Shown here: positions 47,336 to 57,007 of the stretch, piece by piece
Numbering within the stretch: the first letter of the stretch is position 1
How the letters are laid out: the number at the start of each line of letters is the position of its first letter
Made by a program: the position numbers and the translations under genes
Assembly (NCBI GenBank): GCA_016716745.1
Contig: JADJVD010000001.1
Coordinates: 372,001 to 436,000 of the forward strand
From: Hyphomicrobiales bacterium
GTDB taxonomy: Bacteria; Pseudomonadota; Alphaproteobacteria; Rhizobiales; Beijerinckiaceae
Direction: 5' to 3'
Length of the DNA: 64,000 nt
The notes under the pieces: generated by a model
Databases searched by the model: none
What the model was told of the DNA's origin: nothing
What the model saw: only the letters and a program-made list of their open reading frames with translations

Positions 47336-47877
47336 TCCGAACAAGAGAGAGAACTGCTGGCGGGAGAATTTCCGCGTCGGCGGCCGCCGCTTTGGCGAGG
47401 ACGGATTTCGAGCCGGTGACGGTCACCTCGCTCATGACGAGGCGGACGTAAGCCTGCCGCAACTCCGGCGCGCCCTCGCGGAGGCGATCACGCAGCAAGA
47501 CGGCGAGTTTGGCGGGCGCGACGGCCAGCGCGACCCTGGCGACGCTGCGGTGAGTGTCGGCGACCTGGCGGGCCAGCTCGTCGCGGCGCAGCTTGAGCCC
47601 GGTCGTCTTTTCGCGCAGCGCCGGGTCGCCGTTCGTCGTCTGAATTCGCGACGGCGACGCGGAGACGTTCGTCCCGGAGTCGATCGCGCTCTCGGACGGG
47701 CGCCGCGAGGAAACCTCGCCCGAACGCCTCGCGCGCATCGACCGACGTCGCGGCGCGCGAAGGAACATTCCACATGAGAGATCTGCGCGAGAGAAGCGCG
47801 TCCTTGATGAGGCCCGAACGCTTGCCGGGGCTACGTCCCGCGCGGATGCGCACAAGGGCGCAACTGCCCCACGACAA
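47304..47877 (-). pseudogene. C-terminal remnant of a serine recombinase (large resolvase type)
   Basis: In the last about 110 codons the protein reads LREKTTGLKLRRDELARQV, then RLREGAPELRQAYVRLVMSE and VLSLVRKWRARRDSNP, the typical C-terminus of large serine recombinases found beside tRNA genes. The final residues WRARRDSNP and the stop are encoded by the att copy. Upstream of about 47640 the frame changes and the similarity fades; the catalytic N-terminal domain is missing. It is a decayed integrase. Its transcription points towards the att site, so its element should lie to the right. Confidence 0.65.
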
Positions 47878-47913
47878 GGCGCAGGGCGAAAGCTATCGAC
47901 CGAACGGATGTCG

Positions 47914-50004
47914 TCAAGGCGGCAGGTCGGCTGTCCGATCCGTTCGGGTTCGTCGGCGCGGCCGGCCCGAGCGCCCGGCGGTCTCCCGGGCAGGCAGGTC
48001 CACCTCGCACGCGAGTCGCGGGAAGGGATCCGATTTGTTCGGCAGCGCCATGGCGTTGACGAAATGCTGCTGGAACCGGGCCTCCAGCGCCGTCTCGATC
48101 TTTTCAACGCGCGTCACGATGGCCTCGACCTCGCGACGATGGCCGCGGTTGAGCAGGGCCATGCGTGCGCCGGTCGCCGCCGCGTTGCCGATCGAGGTGA
48201 CGGCGGCAAGATCGCAATCGGGGATCATGCCGAGAATCATCGCATATTTCGGATCGATGTAGCTGCCGAACGCCCCGGCCAGCTTGATCCGGTCGACCTG
48301 TTCGACGCCGAGGCGATCCATCAGCAGGCGGCTTCCGGCGTAGAGCGCCGCCTTCGCCAGTTGTATCGCGCGGACGTCGTTTTGCCGGATGCGCAGTTCC
48401 TGCGATCCGCGCCACAGGATGTAGGACGCGGTTCGCCCTTCGGGCACGATGCGATCCGAACGCGCCGCGAGCGCGCCGTCGATGACGCCATCCTCGCTGA
48501 TGACGCCGGAAAGATACATCTCGGCGATGGCCTCGACGATGCCGGATCCGCAGAGGCCGGTTACGCCGGACGCTTCGGTTCCGGCGGCGAAACCGGGCTC
48601 GTCCGACCAGCTGTCGCAGCCGATGACGCGGACTTTCGGCTCCAGGGTCTGTGGATCGATGCGGACGCGCTCGATCGCGCCCGGCGCCGCCCGCTGACCG
48701 CAGGAAATCTCGGCGCCCTCGAACGCCGGGCCGGTCGGCGAGGAGGCGGCGAGGACGCGCTCCCGGTTGCCGAGCATGATCTCCGCATTGGTCCCGACAT
48801 CGACGACGAGCGTCGTTTCGTCATGGTGCTGCGGCCCTTCGGCCAGCAGCACGCCGGCGGCGTCGGCGCCGACATGGCCGGCGACGCAGGGCAACACATA
48901 GGCGCGCCCGGCGGGATGAATGTTCAATCCGATGTCCGACGCCAAAAGACGCAGCGCCCCCGACACCGCGAGCGCGAATGGCGCGCTGCCGAGCGGCGTC
49001 GGATCGACGCCGAGCAGCAGGTGATGCATGATCGGATTGGCGACGACGGCGATCTCGAGGACGTCGCCTGCAGCGCATCCGCCCTCGGCGACGACGCGGC
49101 CAATGAGGTCGTTGCAGGCTGCCCGCACGACCGTGCTCAGTTCGCCGAGGCCGCCGGGGTTCATCATGACATAGGAGACGCGGCTCATCAGATCCTCGCC
49201 GAAGCGGATCTGAGGGTTGGCCGTGCCGGCGGAACCGATGGTCCGGCCGCTCGTCAGATCGACGAGATGGCAGGCGATGGTGGTGGAGCCGATATCGATG
49301 GCGACGCCGTAGAGCGTGTCCGAAGCGCCCGGCCGGATGTCGATCAGGCGCGCGGGCTCGTGCGTATCGACATGTACGACGGCGGTGACCTTGTGGCCCG
49401 CGCTCTGCAGCGTCGCTTGCAGCCCTTGCAACAAAGACGGCTCGAACCTGATCGGCGCCAGCCCGATGTCATGTCGCAGCCGCTCGGCGATCCGGTCGGC
49501 CTCCCCGAGCGGACATTCCATCGACGGCGGATCGAGTTCGACATAGTGCAGCTGCACCGCCGGGTCGCGATCGATGATGCGGGCTTCCGCGCGTTTGCGC
49601 ACCAGCTGGCGATTGACGGCGGCGTCGGCCGGCACGTCGACGACGATGTCGCCGTCGATCAGCGTCTGGCACGAAAGGCGTCGCCCGACGCCCAGCGCGC
49701 GCAACTCGACATAGCGGCGTTCGACGGCGTTCATCTCGCTGACATGCGACAGACGACTCTCGAACCCATGCTTGGCGAAATGGCCTTCCACGGGCGATAT
49801 CTGGCAGCGGCCGCAGATGCCGCGCCCCCCGCACACGCTTTCCACATAGACGCCCAGTTGGCGCGCCGCATCGAGCAGCTTTGTCCCTCTTGCGAAGCGG
49901 CCGCGCCGCCCGCTCGGCAGGAAGATCACCTGCGCGTCGGGCGCCGTCGAATCCCGTGGCGAATCGCTGGCCGCGTCCGCTTCCGTTTTGGCTTCATCCG
50001 CCAT
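47914..50004 (-). CDS. RamA-like corrinoid-protein reductive activator (2Fe-2S plus ASKHA domain)
   Basis: A 696-residue protein. A ferredoxin domain comes first, with Cys58, Cys64, Cys67 (VCGGRGICGRCQ) and Cys112 (RLSCQT) for a 2Fe-2S cluster. After a linker an actin-like ASKHA ATPase domain begins at YGVAIDIGSTTIACHLVDL and includes VVDVGTNAEIMLGN and KLAGAFGSYIDPKYA. Proteins of this layout use ATP to reduce inactive Co(II) corrinoid to the Co(I) state needed for methyl transfer. It fits the MttB-type methyltransferase and corrinoid protein nearby. ATG 50004 is preferred to 50016. It overlaps the upstream small gene by 11 bases. Confidence 0.85.
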   Translation of the reverse strand: MADEAKTEADAASDSPRDSTAPDAQVIFLPSGRRGRFARGTKLLDAARQLGVYVESVCGGRGICGRCQISPVEGHFAKHGFESRLSHVSEMNAVERRYVELRALGVGRRLSCQTLIDGDIVVDVPADAAVNRQLVRKRAEARIIDRDPAVQLHYVELDPPSMECPLGEADRIAERLRHDIGLAPIRFEPSLLQGLQATLQSAGHKVTAVVHVDTHEPARLIDIRPGASDTLYGVAIDIGSTTIACHLVDLTSGRTIGSAGTANPQIRFGEDLMSRVSYVMMNPGGLGELSTVVRAACNDLIGRVVAEGGCAAGDVLEIAVVANPIMHHLLLGVDPTPLGSAPFALAVSGALRLLASDIGLNIHPAGRAYVLPCVAGHVGADAAGVLLAEGPQHHDETTLVVDVGTNAEIMLGNRERVLAASSPTGPAFEGAEISCGQRAAPGAIERVRIDPQTLEPKVRVIGCDSWSDEPGFAAGTEASGVTGLCGSGIVEAIAEMYLSGVISEDGVIDGALAARSDRIVPEGRTASYILWRGSQELRIRQNDVRAIQLAKAALYAGSRLLMDRLGVEQVDRIKLAGAFGSYIDPKYAMILGMIPDCDLAAVTSIGNAAATGARMALLNRGHRREVEAIVTRVEKIETALEARFQQHFVNAMALPNKSDPFPRLACEVDLPARETAGRSGRPRRRTRTDRTADLPP

Positions 50005-50296
50005 CGCGGCCGCCATTTTCAACCAGGCGCCGCAGCGTCTCCGACGGGTGGCGCGCAAGCAGGTCGGCGACGGCGCGATCGGCTTCCGCCTCGAGGTCGT
50101 CGCCGCACGGCACGGCGTCGGCGCGCCGCCATTCGGCCAGATAGGCGTCCGTATCCCGGGCGCCTGATCTCATCGCGGCGCGATCGATGGCTTGCGCAAA
50201 GGCTTCCGGCATTTCGCGTCTTGCAGATCGTCGCCCCGAGCGGACGACCACCTGGGCAGGGATGTCACGCCACCAGACAACGACGAGTTCTGCCAT
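49994..50296 (-). CDS. Small 'virulence factor' domain (PF13769-type) protein
   Basis: A 100-residue soluble protein beginning MAELVVVWWRDIPAQVVV. The WWRDIPAQV start and the DAYLAEWRR block place it with the family called 'virulence factor' in databases, a misleading name, since it often accompanies corrinoid methyltransfer clusters. Its stop overlaps the start of the RamA-like gene, so both are cotranscribed. The function is not known. ATG 50296 was preferred to 50353 because the longer lead has no conserved sequence. Confidence 0.7.
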   Translation of the reverse strand: MAELVVVWWRDIPAQVVVRSGRRSARREMPEAFAQAIDRAAMRSGARDTDAYLAEWRRADAVPCGDDLEAEADRAVADLLARHPSETLRRLVENGGRDGG

Positions 50297-50547
50297 TCCT
50301 GCCGGCTCCAGAGCGGTTCGAGCCAGGAAGACTATGGCCTGACACCTGATCAACTTGCGGTTTTACGACCGGCCCGGCCGACTTTCCGACTGCCCATGCC
50401 CCGGCAGGCGGGCGCCATGTCGCGCGGCCGCATCTGCCTGCGAGACACGAGTCCGTCCTGCGGCAGGTCGACCGACCGCAACGGGAGCGGCCAGACAGTG
50501 GATGCGGCGCGGGAAGGATCCGGGCCCGATCGCGCCGGCCTTTCCGA

Positions 50548-51432
50548 TCAGCCGTTCCGGTCGGATGCGTAGGAGCCCGGCGACGCCGGAAAAACCACCG
50601 TCTTGTCGTTGTTCAGGAAGACGCGGCGGTGAATATGTCCATGGATCGCGCGCGCCAGAACCTGACTCTCCACGTCGCGCCCGAGGCTGACATAGTCATC
50701 CGGACTTTGCGCGTGGGTCACGCGGATCGTGTCCTGCTCGATGATCGGCCCTTCATCGAGGTCCGCGGTGACATAGTGCGAGGTCGCCCCGATCAGCTTC
50801 ACGCCGCGTACGAAGGCCTGCCGATATGGGTTGGCGCCTTTGAAGGACGGCAGGAACGAGTGGTGAATATTGATGATCCGTCCCGACATCTTTCGGCACA
50901 TCTCGTCCGACAGCACTTGCATGTAACGCGCAAGAACCACGAGCTCGGCCTTCGCGCTCTCGATGACGCGCATCTGCTGCGCTTCGGCCTCGGCCTTGTT
51001 GTCCTTGGTCACCGGAATGCAGTGAAACGGGATGTCGTGATTCACCACCAGCTTCTGAAAATCGAAGTGGTTGGAAATCACGGCGACAATGTCGATGGGC
51101 AGCGCGCCGATCTTCCATCGATACAGCAGATCGTTGAGGCAGTGGCCAAAGCGTGACACCATGATCACGACCTTCATCCGCTCCGATCCGTCGTGAATGG
51201 CCCACGTCATGTCGAATGCCGCGGCGACGTCCACGAAATCCGTTCTCAGGGCAGACAGGTCCGCCCCTTCCTCGGAGATGAAGCTCACCCGCATGAAGAA
51301 GCGGTCGGTCTGGGAATCGTCGAATTGCGAACTGTCGGTGATGTTGCAGCCATGCCGGGCAAGGTAGGTGGCGATGGCGGCGACGATGCCGCGCTTGGCC
51401 GCGCAGGCGACGGTGAGGATGAATGTTGTCAT
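50548..51432 (-). CDS. purU: Formyltetrahydrofolate deformylase
   Basis: A 294-residue enzyme that hydrolyses 10-formyl-THF to formate and THF. An N-terminal ACT domain (about 1-80, CAAKRGIVAAIATYL) is followed by the formyltransferase core with MVSRFGHCLNDLLYR, IPVTKDN, the catalytic Asn-x-His in INIHHSFLPSFKGANPY and DLDEGPIIEQD. In this cluster it could release one-carbon units gained by demethylation as formate and regenerate THF. It lies 118 bases after the MttB-like gene in the same direction. Confidence 0.94.
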   Translation of the reverse strand: MTTFILTVACAAKRGIVAAIATYLARHGCNITDSSQFDDSQTDRFFMRVSFISEEGADLSALRTDFVDVAAAFDMTWAIHDGSERMKVVIMVSRFGHCLNDLLYRWKIGALPIDIVAVISNHFDFQKLVVNHDIPFHCIPVTKDNKAEAEAQQMRVIESAKAELVVLARYMQVLSDEMCRKMSGRIINIHHSFLPSFKGANPYRQAFVRGVKLIGATSHYVTADLDEGPIIEQDTIRVTHAQSPDDYVSLGRDVESQVLARAIHGHIHRRVFLNNDKTVVFPASPGSYASDRNG

Positions 51433-51550
51433 CGCGTTGTCTCGAGAAGGTCTGCGCCAGGCTCGTAGCGCCAAAGAGATGGGGTGCTGTCAGCAAGGTT
51501 CAGGTCAGGCGCCGCCGGTTCCGCGCCGGCGGAGCGGCCCTCGACTCCGG

Positions 51551-53074
51551 TCAGGGGTCGCCGGCGCCAATCTCCTCACGCCGTTTCGCCACATAGGCGT
51601 CGAGTTCCTCCCGGATGGCGGGGTCGAGCGCAGGTTCCTCGTAATCTTCGAGCGCGCGCTGCCAGATTTCCGTGGCGCGCTGACTGGCCTCCTTGCCGCC
51701 TGCGATCTCCCAGTTCGGATAGCTGCGCCAATCGGACAGCATCGGCGTATAGAAGGCGTTCTCATAGCGCTCCATCGTATGGGGCGTGCCGAAGAAGTGA
51801 CCTCCGGGCGCGACGTCGCGAATGGCGTCGAACGCCAGCTCGCCTTCGTTCCAGGGAATGGGCCGCAGGAAGTCGATCATGTTTTGCAGAATCTCGACGT
51901 CCAGCACCAGTTTCTCGTAGGACGCCGTCAGTCCGCCCTCGAGCCAGCCCGCGGCATGGTAGATCATGTTGCCGCCGCCAAGGATCGCGCCCCAGGTCGA
52001 CATCGAGGTCTCGTAGGTCGCCTGCAGATCGACGACGTTCGAAGCGCAGGCGTTCGACGTCCGATAGGGCAGCCCATATCGCCTCGCCAACTGTCCGGCG
52101 ATGACGTTGGCCTTGGTGTTCTCCGGCGTGCCGAAGGCCGGCGCGCCCGAGCGCATATCGACATTCGAGGTGAACGCGCCATACATCACCGGCGCGCCCG
52201 GCCGGACCAGCTGAGTCAGCACCACGCCAAACAGGGCTTCGGCATTCTGTTGCGCCAGCGCCGCCGGCAGGGTCACCGGAGTCATCGCGCCCATCAGCGT
52301 GAAGGGCGTGATGGTCACCGGCTGGCCAAGCTCGGCCATGGCGATCAGCCCGTCGCCCATGGCGTCATCGAGCAGGCGCGGCGAATTGACCGAGATGATG
52401 GTGATGACGCCGGGATCCTCGCGCATCTGCTCGACGGTCATTCCGCGCGCGATGGCCATCATGCGAATGCCGTCGACCGCCCGTCCGCGCCCGATGGCGG
52501 TGCAATGATAGCACAGGTCCGACAACGTCAGATTGGCGCGATAGGCGTCGAGATGCCGACTGTTGGCGGGCAGTTCGACCGGCGCCGTCACCTGATTGCC
52601 AATGATGTGGATGGCGTTGAAATGGTGGGCCAGCCGGATGAAATTCCGGTAGTCGTCGAAATTGCCGGTGCGGCGCCCGCCGATGCGGTCATGTACGTTC
52701 GGCGGGCCGGCCACGAGACCGAAGACCAGATCGTTCCCGCCGAGATGGAGCCGTTTTGCAGGATTGCGCGAGGTGAGCGTGAAATGGCTCGGCGCGGTCG
52801 ACAGCGCCGCCTTGACGATGCTTTCGTCGATGCGAACGATGCGCTCTTCCCGATCGATCAGCGCCCCTGCTTTTTCAAACAGCGCGATGACGTTGTCGCC
52901 CATGACGCGGATGCCCAGCTCGGACAGAATCCGCATGGATGTGCGGTGAAGCTCATCCATGCGCTGTTCGTCGAGCAGCGCCATTGGCGGATATGGGTTG
53001 CGAACCCGCGACCACGGAAGTTGCGTGATCCCGTCGTCGGGTCGCTTGCGCCTGATCCGTCGTGCTTCACGCAT
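51551..53074 (-). CDS. MttB-family (non-pyrrolysine) trimethylamine/betaine:corrinoid methyltransferase
   Basis: A 507-residue barrel protein of the MttB superfamily. MLLDEQRMDELH-type start (PMALLDEQRMDELHRTSMRI), VAGPPNVHDRIGGRR, then ITPFTLMGAMTPVTLPAALA and STWGAILGGGNMIYHAAGW are family blocks. There is no in-frame TAG, so it belongs to the non-pyrrolysine members such as the glycine betaine (MtgB), proline betaine and carnitine methyltransferases. It would take a methyl group from a quaternary amine and pass it to the corrinoid protein encoded at 54640. ATG 53074 was chosen. Which betaine it uses cannot be told from sequence. Confidence 0.88.
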   Translation of the reverse strand: MREARRIRRKRPDDGITQLPWSRVRNPYPPMALLDEQRMDELHRTSMRILSELGIRVMGDNVIALFEKAGALIDREERIVRIDESIVKAALSTAPSHFTLTSRNPAKRLHLGGNDLVFGLVAGPPNVHDRIGGRRTGNFDDYRNFIRLAHHFNAIHIIGNQVTAPVELPANSRHLDAYRANLTLSDLCYHCTAIGRGRAVDGIRMMAIARGMTVEQMREDPGVITIISVNSPRLLDDAMGDGLIAMAELGQPVTITPFTLMGAMTPVTLPAALAQQNAEALFGVVLTQLVRPGAPVMYGAFTSNVDMRSGAPAFGTPENTKANVIAGQLARRYGLPYRTSNACASNVVDLQATYETSMSTWGAILGGGNMIYHAAGWLEGGLTASYEKLVLDVEILQNMIDFLRPIPWNEGELAFDAIRDVAPGGHFFGTPHTMERYENAFYTPMLSDWRSYPNWEIAGGKEASQRATEIWQRALEDYEEPALDPAIREELDAYVAKRREEIGAGDP

Positions 53075-53235
53075 GTCTTCGCAAGCTCCCTCTCGCGCCG
53101 GTCCCGGCGAGCGCCGCAGCACTGCCGCATTCAGTGGACGCGAGCGTCCATGCGCCTGCCGGCAGGTGAGAATCGGCGGGGTTCGTTGACGCCCGCAGCC
53201 TCGGCAGGACGATCCGCCACAGGGCGCCGGTCGAC

Positions 53236-53255
53236 CGTCGGAAATTCGACACAGG
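53236..53255 (-). promoter_or_regulatory. Candidate regulator site upstream of the MttB-like gene
   Basis: On the minus strand the sequence reads CCTGTGTCGAATTTCCGACG. TGTGTCG followed by AATTTC also occurs upstream of the corrinoid-protein gene at 54378, in the same orientation relative to the gene it precedes. The AraC regulator lies between the two sites. Function is inferred. Confidence 0.3.
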
Positions 53256-53322
53256 CCAGAACGATTCCGACATGGCGTTCGGCCATGGCGATCAGCCGGG
53301 CCCGGGGCTTCGCCAGACGGCG

Positions 53323-54354
53323 TCACCGGTCCGCGCTGCGTCGCGCCTGCGAGGGCGTGACGCCGAAGTGCGCCCTGTAGCATTGCGAGAAATAGCTGCT
53401 CGAGGGAAAGCCGCAGGCGATGGCGATTTCAAGCACCGGCATCGCCGTATGGATCAGCAACCCGCGCGCCCGCTCGACCCGAAGTCGAAGGTAGTAGCGA
53501 ACCGGCGTCGCCCCGAGATGCCGTTCGAACTGGCGCTCCAGCTGCCGCGATGTCAGACCGACCCGCGCTGCGATGGCGGGGATCGTCACTGGCCGCTCGA
53601 TGGCGCCCAGCATGATCCCCACGGCGCGGCGCAGGGCGGGCGGCGCTCCTCCGAGATTGCCGACGGCGCCCGAACGCTGCACGTCCTGATGCGACCGGAT
53701 GCGGTCCACCTGAAACTGGTTTGCGACCCCGTCCGAAAGCTCAGCGCCCTGGTCGCGGCCGATCAGATGCAGCATGAGATCGAGGGCGGCGACGCCGCCT
53801 GAACAGGTGTAGCGGTCCCGGTCGATCTCGACCAGCGCGTCGGTGCAGTCGATCTCCGGGTACTTCTCCATGAACGCCTGCCGGTATTCCCAGTGAACCG
53901 TGCAGCGGTAGCCCTCGAGAATGCCGGCGCGCGCCAGCAGGAATGTGCCGGTCGATATCGCTCCGACGGCCGCTCCTCGCCCAAGGATGTTTCGGAGCGC
54001 CATGGTGAAGCGTTGCTGCGGCTTGGGATCGATGCGCAGGCCGGCGCAGACGAACAGAATGTCGGTGTCGACCGGCTGGGCGATCGAACCGTTGACGTTG
54101 ACCTCGATGCCGTTCGAGGCGCGCACCGGCGCTGCGTCGGCGGACAGGAGCTGCCAGCTGTAGAGCGACTTGCCCAGCAGCCGATTGGCGGCGCGCAACG
54201 GTTCGATCGCCGAGGAGAGACTCATCATCGAGAACGCGTCGACGAGGGCGAAAGTGAACCGTCTCGGCCGGATCGTCGAGCCTGCGCCGGCATGGCCGGG
54301 CAGGACGACGCGCCTTGCCGTCAATATTGCAGGCTTCCGTTCGGCGCGGCTCAT
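53323..54354 (-). CDS. GlxA/GbdR-like AraC family transcription regulator
   Basis: A 343-residue regulator. Residues about 30-200 form a DJ-1/PfpI-like sensor domain in which the nucleophile elbow reads ISTGTFLLA, with Thr instead of Cys, so it is non-enzymatic. The C-terminal AraC domain has two helix-turn-helix units (IPAIAARVGLTSRQLERQF and EIAIACGFPSSSYFSQCYRA). Relatives such as GbdR and CdhR respond to glycine betaine, dimethylglycine or carnitine. It sits between the MttB-like and corrinoid-protein genes and is divergent from the latter, the expected place for the cluster's activator. Confidence 0.88.
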   Translation of the reverse strand: MSRAERKPAILTARRVVLPGHAGAGSTIRPRRFTFALVDAFSMMSLSSAIEPLRAANRLLGKSLYSWQLLSADAAPVRASNGIEVNVNGSIAQPVDTDILFVCAGLRIDPKPQQRFTMALRNILGRGAAVGAISTGTFLLARAGILEGYRCTVHWEYRQAFMEKYPEIDCTDALVEIDRDRYTCSGGVAALDLMLHLIGRDQGAELSDGVANQFQVDRIRSHQDVQRSGAVGNLGGAPPALRRAVGIMLGAIERPVTIPAIAARVGLTSRQLERQFERHLGATPVRYYLRLRVERARGLLIHTAMPVLEIAIACGFPSSSYFSQCYRAHFGVTPSQARRSADR

Positions 54355-54369
54355 TGACTAACATTTCTG

Positions 54370-54393
54370 CGACATCATGTGTCGTAATTTCGA
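54370..54393 (+). promoter_or_regulatory. Candidate regulator site between araC-type gene and corrinoid-protein gene
   Basis: CGACA-tcatg-TGTCG (54370-54384) is a 5-5-5 inverted repeat followed by TAATTTCGA. The part TGTGTCG(T)AATTTC is shared with the site at 53236. It lies 16 bases upstream of the regulator start and 247 before the corrinoid-protein gene. Confidence 0.35.
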
Positions 54394-54639
54394 ACACCGG
54401 CGCCAGGCAGTCAAACGATATTGCTAGGCAATCGGGGCTTCAAAATAACGTGCCAAAAGCTGCCGAAGGCGAGGGAGCGTGTTGCTGCGGTGCAGGCCCG
54501 GCGTTCCAGATGCATGCGGCCGCCCAAGGCGCCAATCCTCTTGGCCCTCCTTGTTGGCCCTCCTTGTTCCCCGTGGTCCGCAGCCATGACGCCGGCATTG
54601 CGCCGGCCTTTTCCAGACGCATCGTAGGAAGGGAGCGCA

Positions 54640-55350
<711 letters not shown>

Positions 55351-55384
55351 GACGATCGGCGCCGCGCCAGCAGGGAGGCCGCTG

Positions 55385-55900
55385 ATGCCGGCGATCCGCA
55401 ATCCTGCGGCCTACGAGCCGCAAGGTCGCGCGCCGCGTCCCGCCCGGAAGGGCGGGTTGCCCGCCTGGTCCGTGCGCCACGCGCGATTCCTCGCCCGCCT
55501 CTACGCAGTGTCATGTGCGGCGGTCAATTTCAGCGCGCCGCTGCTGCGCCGCATCGGGTTGGAGCGGCTGGAGGGAGCCGCCGCGCTGCTCGAGCGCGAG
55601 ACCAAGGGCAGGTTCTTTGATTGCCGCATGTGCGGTCAGTGTGTGCTTTCAGCCACCGGAATGTCCTGTCCGATGAACTGTCCGAAGGCCCTGCGCAACG
55701 GGCCCTGCGGGGGCGTGCGGCCGGATGGCGGCTGCGAGATCTATCCGGAGATGACGTGCGTCTGGGTCCGCGCCTGGGAAGGCGCCCAGCGGATGCAGGC
55801 CGAGGACGCGATCCTGCAAGTTCAGACTCCGATCGATCATCGGCGCAAGGGCGCTTCGGCCTGGCTCGCCCTGTTGCGGCCGATCGGCGGGAAGCCGTGA
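55385..55900 (+). CDS. Methylenetetrahydrofolate reductase C-terminal (zinc-type, MetV-like) protein
   Basis: A 171-residue protein with a Cys-rich core: CRMCGQCVLSATGMSCPMNC, then NGPCGG and two further Cys (GGCEIYPEMTC). This is the MTHFR_C (PF12225) pattern seen in MetV of acetogens, where it forms a complex with MetF. The N-terminal 75 residues are basic and partly hydrophobic. It lies two bases before metF and directly after the corrinoid gene. With MetF it probably oxidises methyl-THF made by demethylation to methylene-THF. Confidence 0.85.
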   Translation: MPAIRNPAAYEPQGRAPRPARKGGLPAWSVRHARFLARLYAVSCAAVNFSAPLLRRIGLERLEGAAALLERETKGRFFDCRMCGQCVLSATGMSCPMNCPKALRNGPCGGVRPDGGCEIYPEMTCVWVRAWEGAQRMQAEDAILQVQTPIDHRRKGASAWLALLRPIGGKP

Positions 55901-55902
55901 GC

Positions 55903-56961
55903 ATGGGCGCGCCAATGTCCGGGAACGGCGGCAAGCCCTGGGCGCCGTCGCCGCCGCCTGGCCACGTTTCGCGCGGCAGGCTGGAGCGCGTGCTGCGCAG
56001 CGGGCAATTCGCCGTCACGGCCGAACTCAACCCCCCCGATTCGGCCGATCCGGGAGAAGTCCTGCGCCGGGCCGCCGTGTTCGAAGGTTGGGTTGACGGC
56101 GTCAACGCCACCGATGGGTCGGGCGCGAATTGCCACATGTCGAGCGTGGCGATGTGCGCATTGATGACCCGGGCGGGCTATTCGCCGGTCCTGCAGGTGT
56201 CGTGTCGCGACTACAACCGGATTGCGATCCAGGGCAACGTGCTCGGAGCGGCGGCGCTCGGCGTTTCGAACATCCTGTGTCTGACCGGCGACGGCGTTCA
56301 GGTCGGCGACCAGCCGGAAGCCAAGCCGGTTTTCGATCTCGATTCCATCTCGCTGCTCGCCACCGTGAAGCAGATGCGCGACGAAGGCCGCTTCCTGTCG
56401 GGCCGCAAGATCACCGAACCGCCGCGCCTGTTCATCGGCGCGTCGGAAAATCCCTTTGCGCCGCCGTATGAGTTTCGGCCGATGCGGCTGGCGAAGAAGC
56501 TCGCCGCCGGCGCCGAGTTCATTCAGACGCAGTACTGCTTCGACGTGCCGTTGCTCGAACGTTTCATGGCGCGCGTGCGCGACCTCGGACTGGATCGCAG
56601 ATGCTTCATCTTGGTGGGCGTCGGCCCTCTGGCCTCAGCGCGCACAGCGCGCTGGATGCGCGCCAACGTGCCCGGCGTGCACATCCCTGACGCCGTCGTC
56701 GCGCGGCTGGAGAAGGCGGGCGATCCGAAGGCCGAGGGCAAGCGCATCTGCGTCGAGATCATCCGCCAGATTCGGGCGATCCCCGGCATTTCCGGCGTCC
56801 ATCTGATGGCCTACCGGCAAGAAGAGGCGGTCTGCGAAATCGTCGAGGAGTCCGGCGTTCTCGCGGGCCGGAAACCCTGGAGGCGTCCAGCGGGCGCCGC
56901 GAGCGACGCCGCCGCCGTCATGACGCTGGACGAGGCGCTCGAGTCGGGCGTCGACGACTGA
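55903..56961 (+). CDS. Methylenetetrahydrofolate reductase (MetF family)
   Basis: A 352-residue flavin enzyme of the MetF fold, with TAELNPPDSADPGEV at the first strand, GVNATDGSGANCHMSS, QVSCRDYNRIAIQGNVLGAA, then CLTGDGVQVGDQPEAKPVFD and EFIQTQYCFDVPLLERFM. It is related to MetF but of the branch found with MetV and corrinoid methyltransferases, not the biosynthetic MetF. In this setting it likely runs from methyl-THF to methylene-THF. ATG 55903 was chosen; ATG 55915 is also possible. Confidence 0.88.
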   Translation: MGAPMSGNGGKPWAPSPPPGHVSRGRLERVLRSGQFAVTAELNPPDSADPGEVLRRAAVFEGWVDGVNATDGSGANCHMSSVAMCALMTRAGYSPVLQVSCRDYNRIAIQGNVLGAAALGVSNILCLTGDGVQVGDQPEAKPVFDLDSISLLATVKQMRDEGRFLSGRKITEPPRLFIGASENPFAPPYEFRPMRLAKKLAAGAEFIQTQYCFDVPLLERFMARVRDLGLDRRCFILVGVGPLASARTARWMRANVPGVHIPDAVVARLEKAGDPKAEGKRICVEIIRQIRAIPGISGVHLMAYRQEEAVCEIVEESGVLAGRKPWRRPAGAASDAAAVMTLDEALESGVDD

Positions 56962-57007
56962 AGCGGCGCGCCGCCGCCGCGCACGATTTCGAATAACGGA
57001 GACGGGG

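Noticed and set aside
51551..53074. Pyrrolysine-containing MttB
   Set aside because: The gene has no in-frame TAG and a continuous sense reading of 507 codons; no pyl genes are seen.
54355..54639. Cobalamin riboswitch before the corrinoid-protein gene
   Set aside because: No B12-box-like sequence was seen; only a short GCCGGC hairpin and a repeated TTGGCCCTCC.
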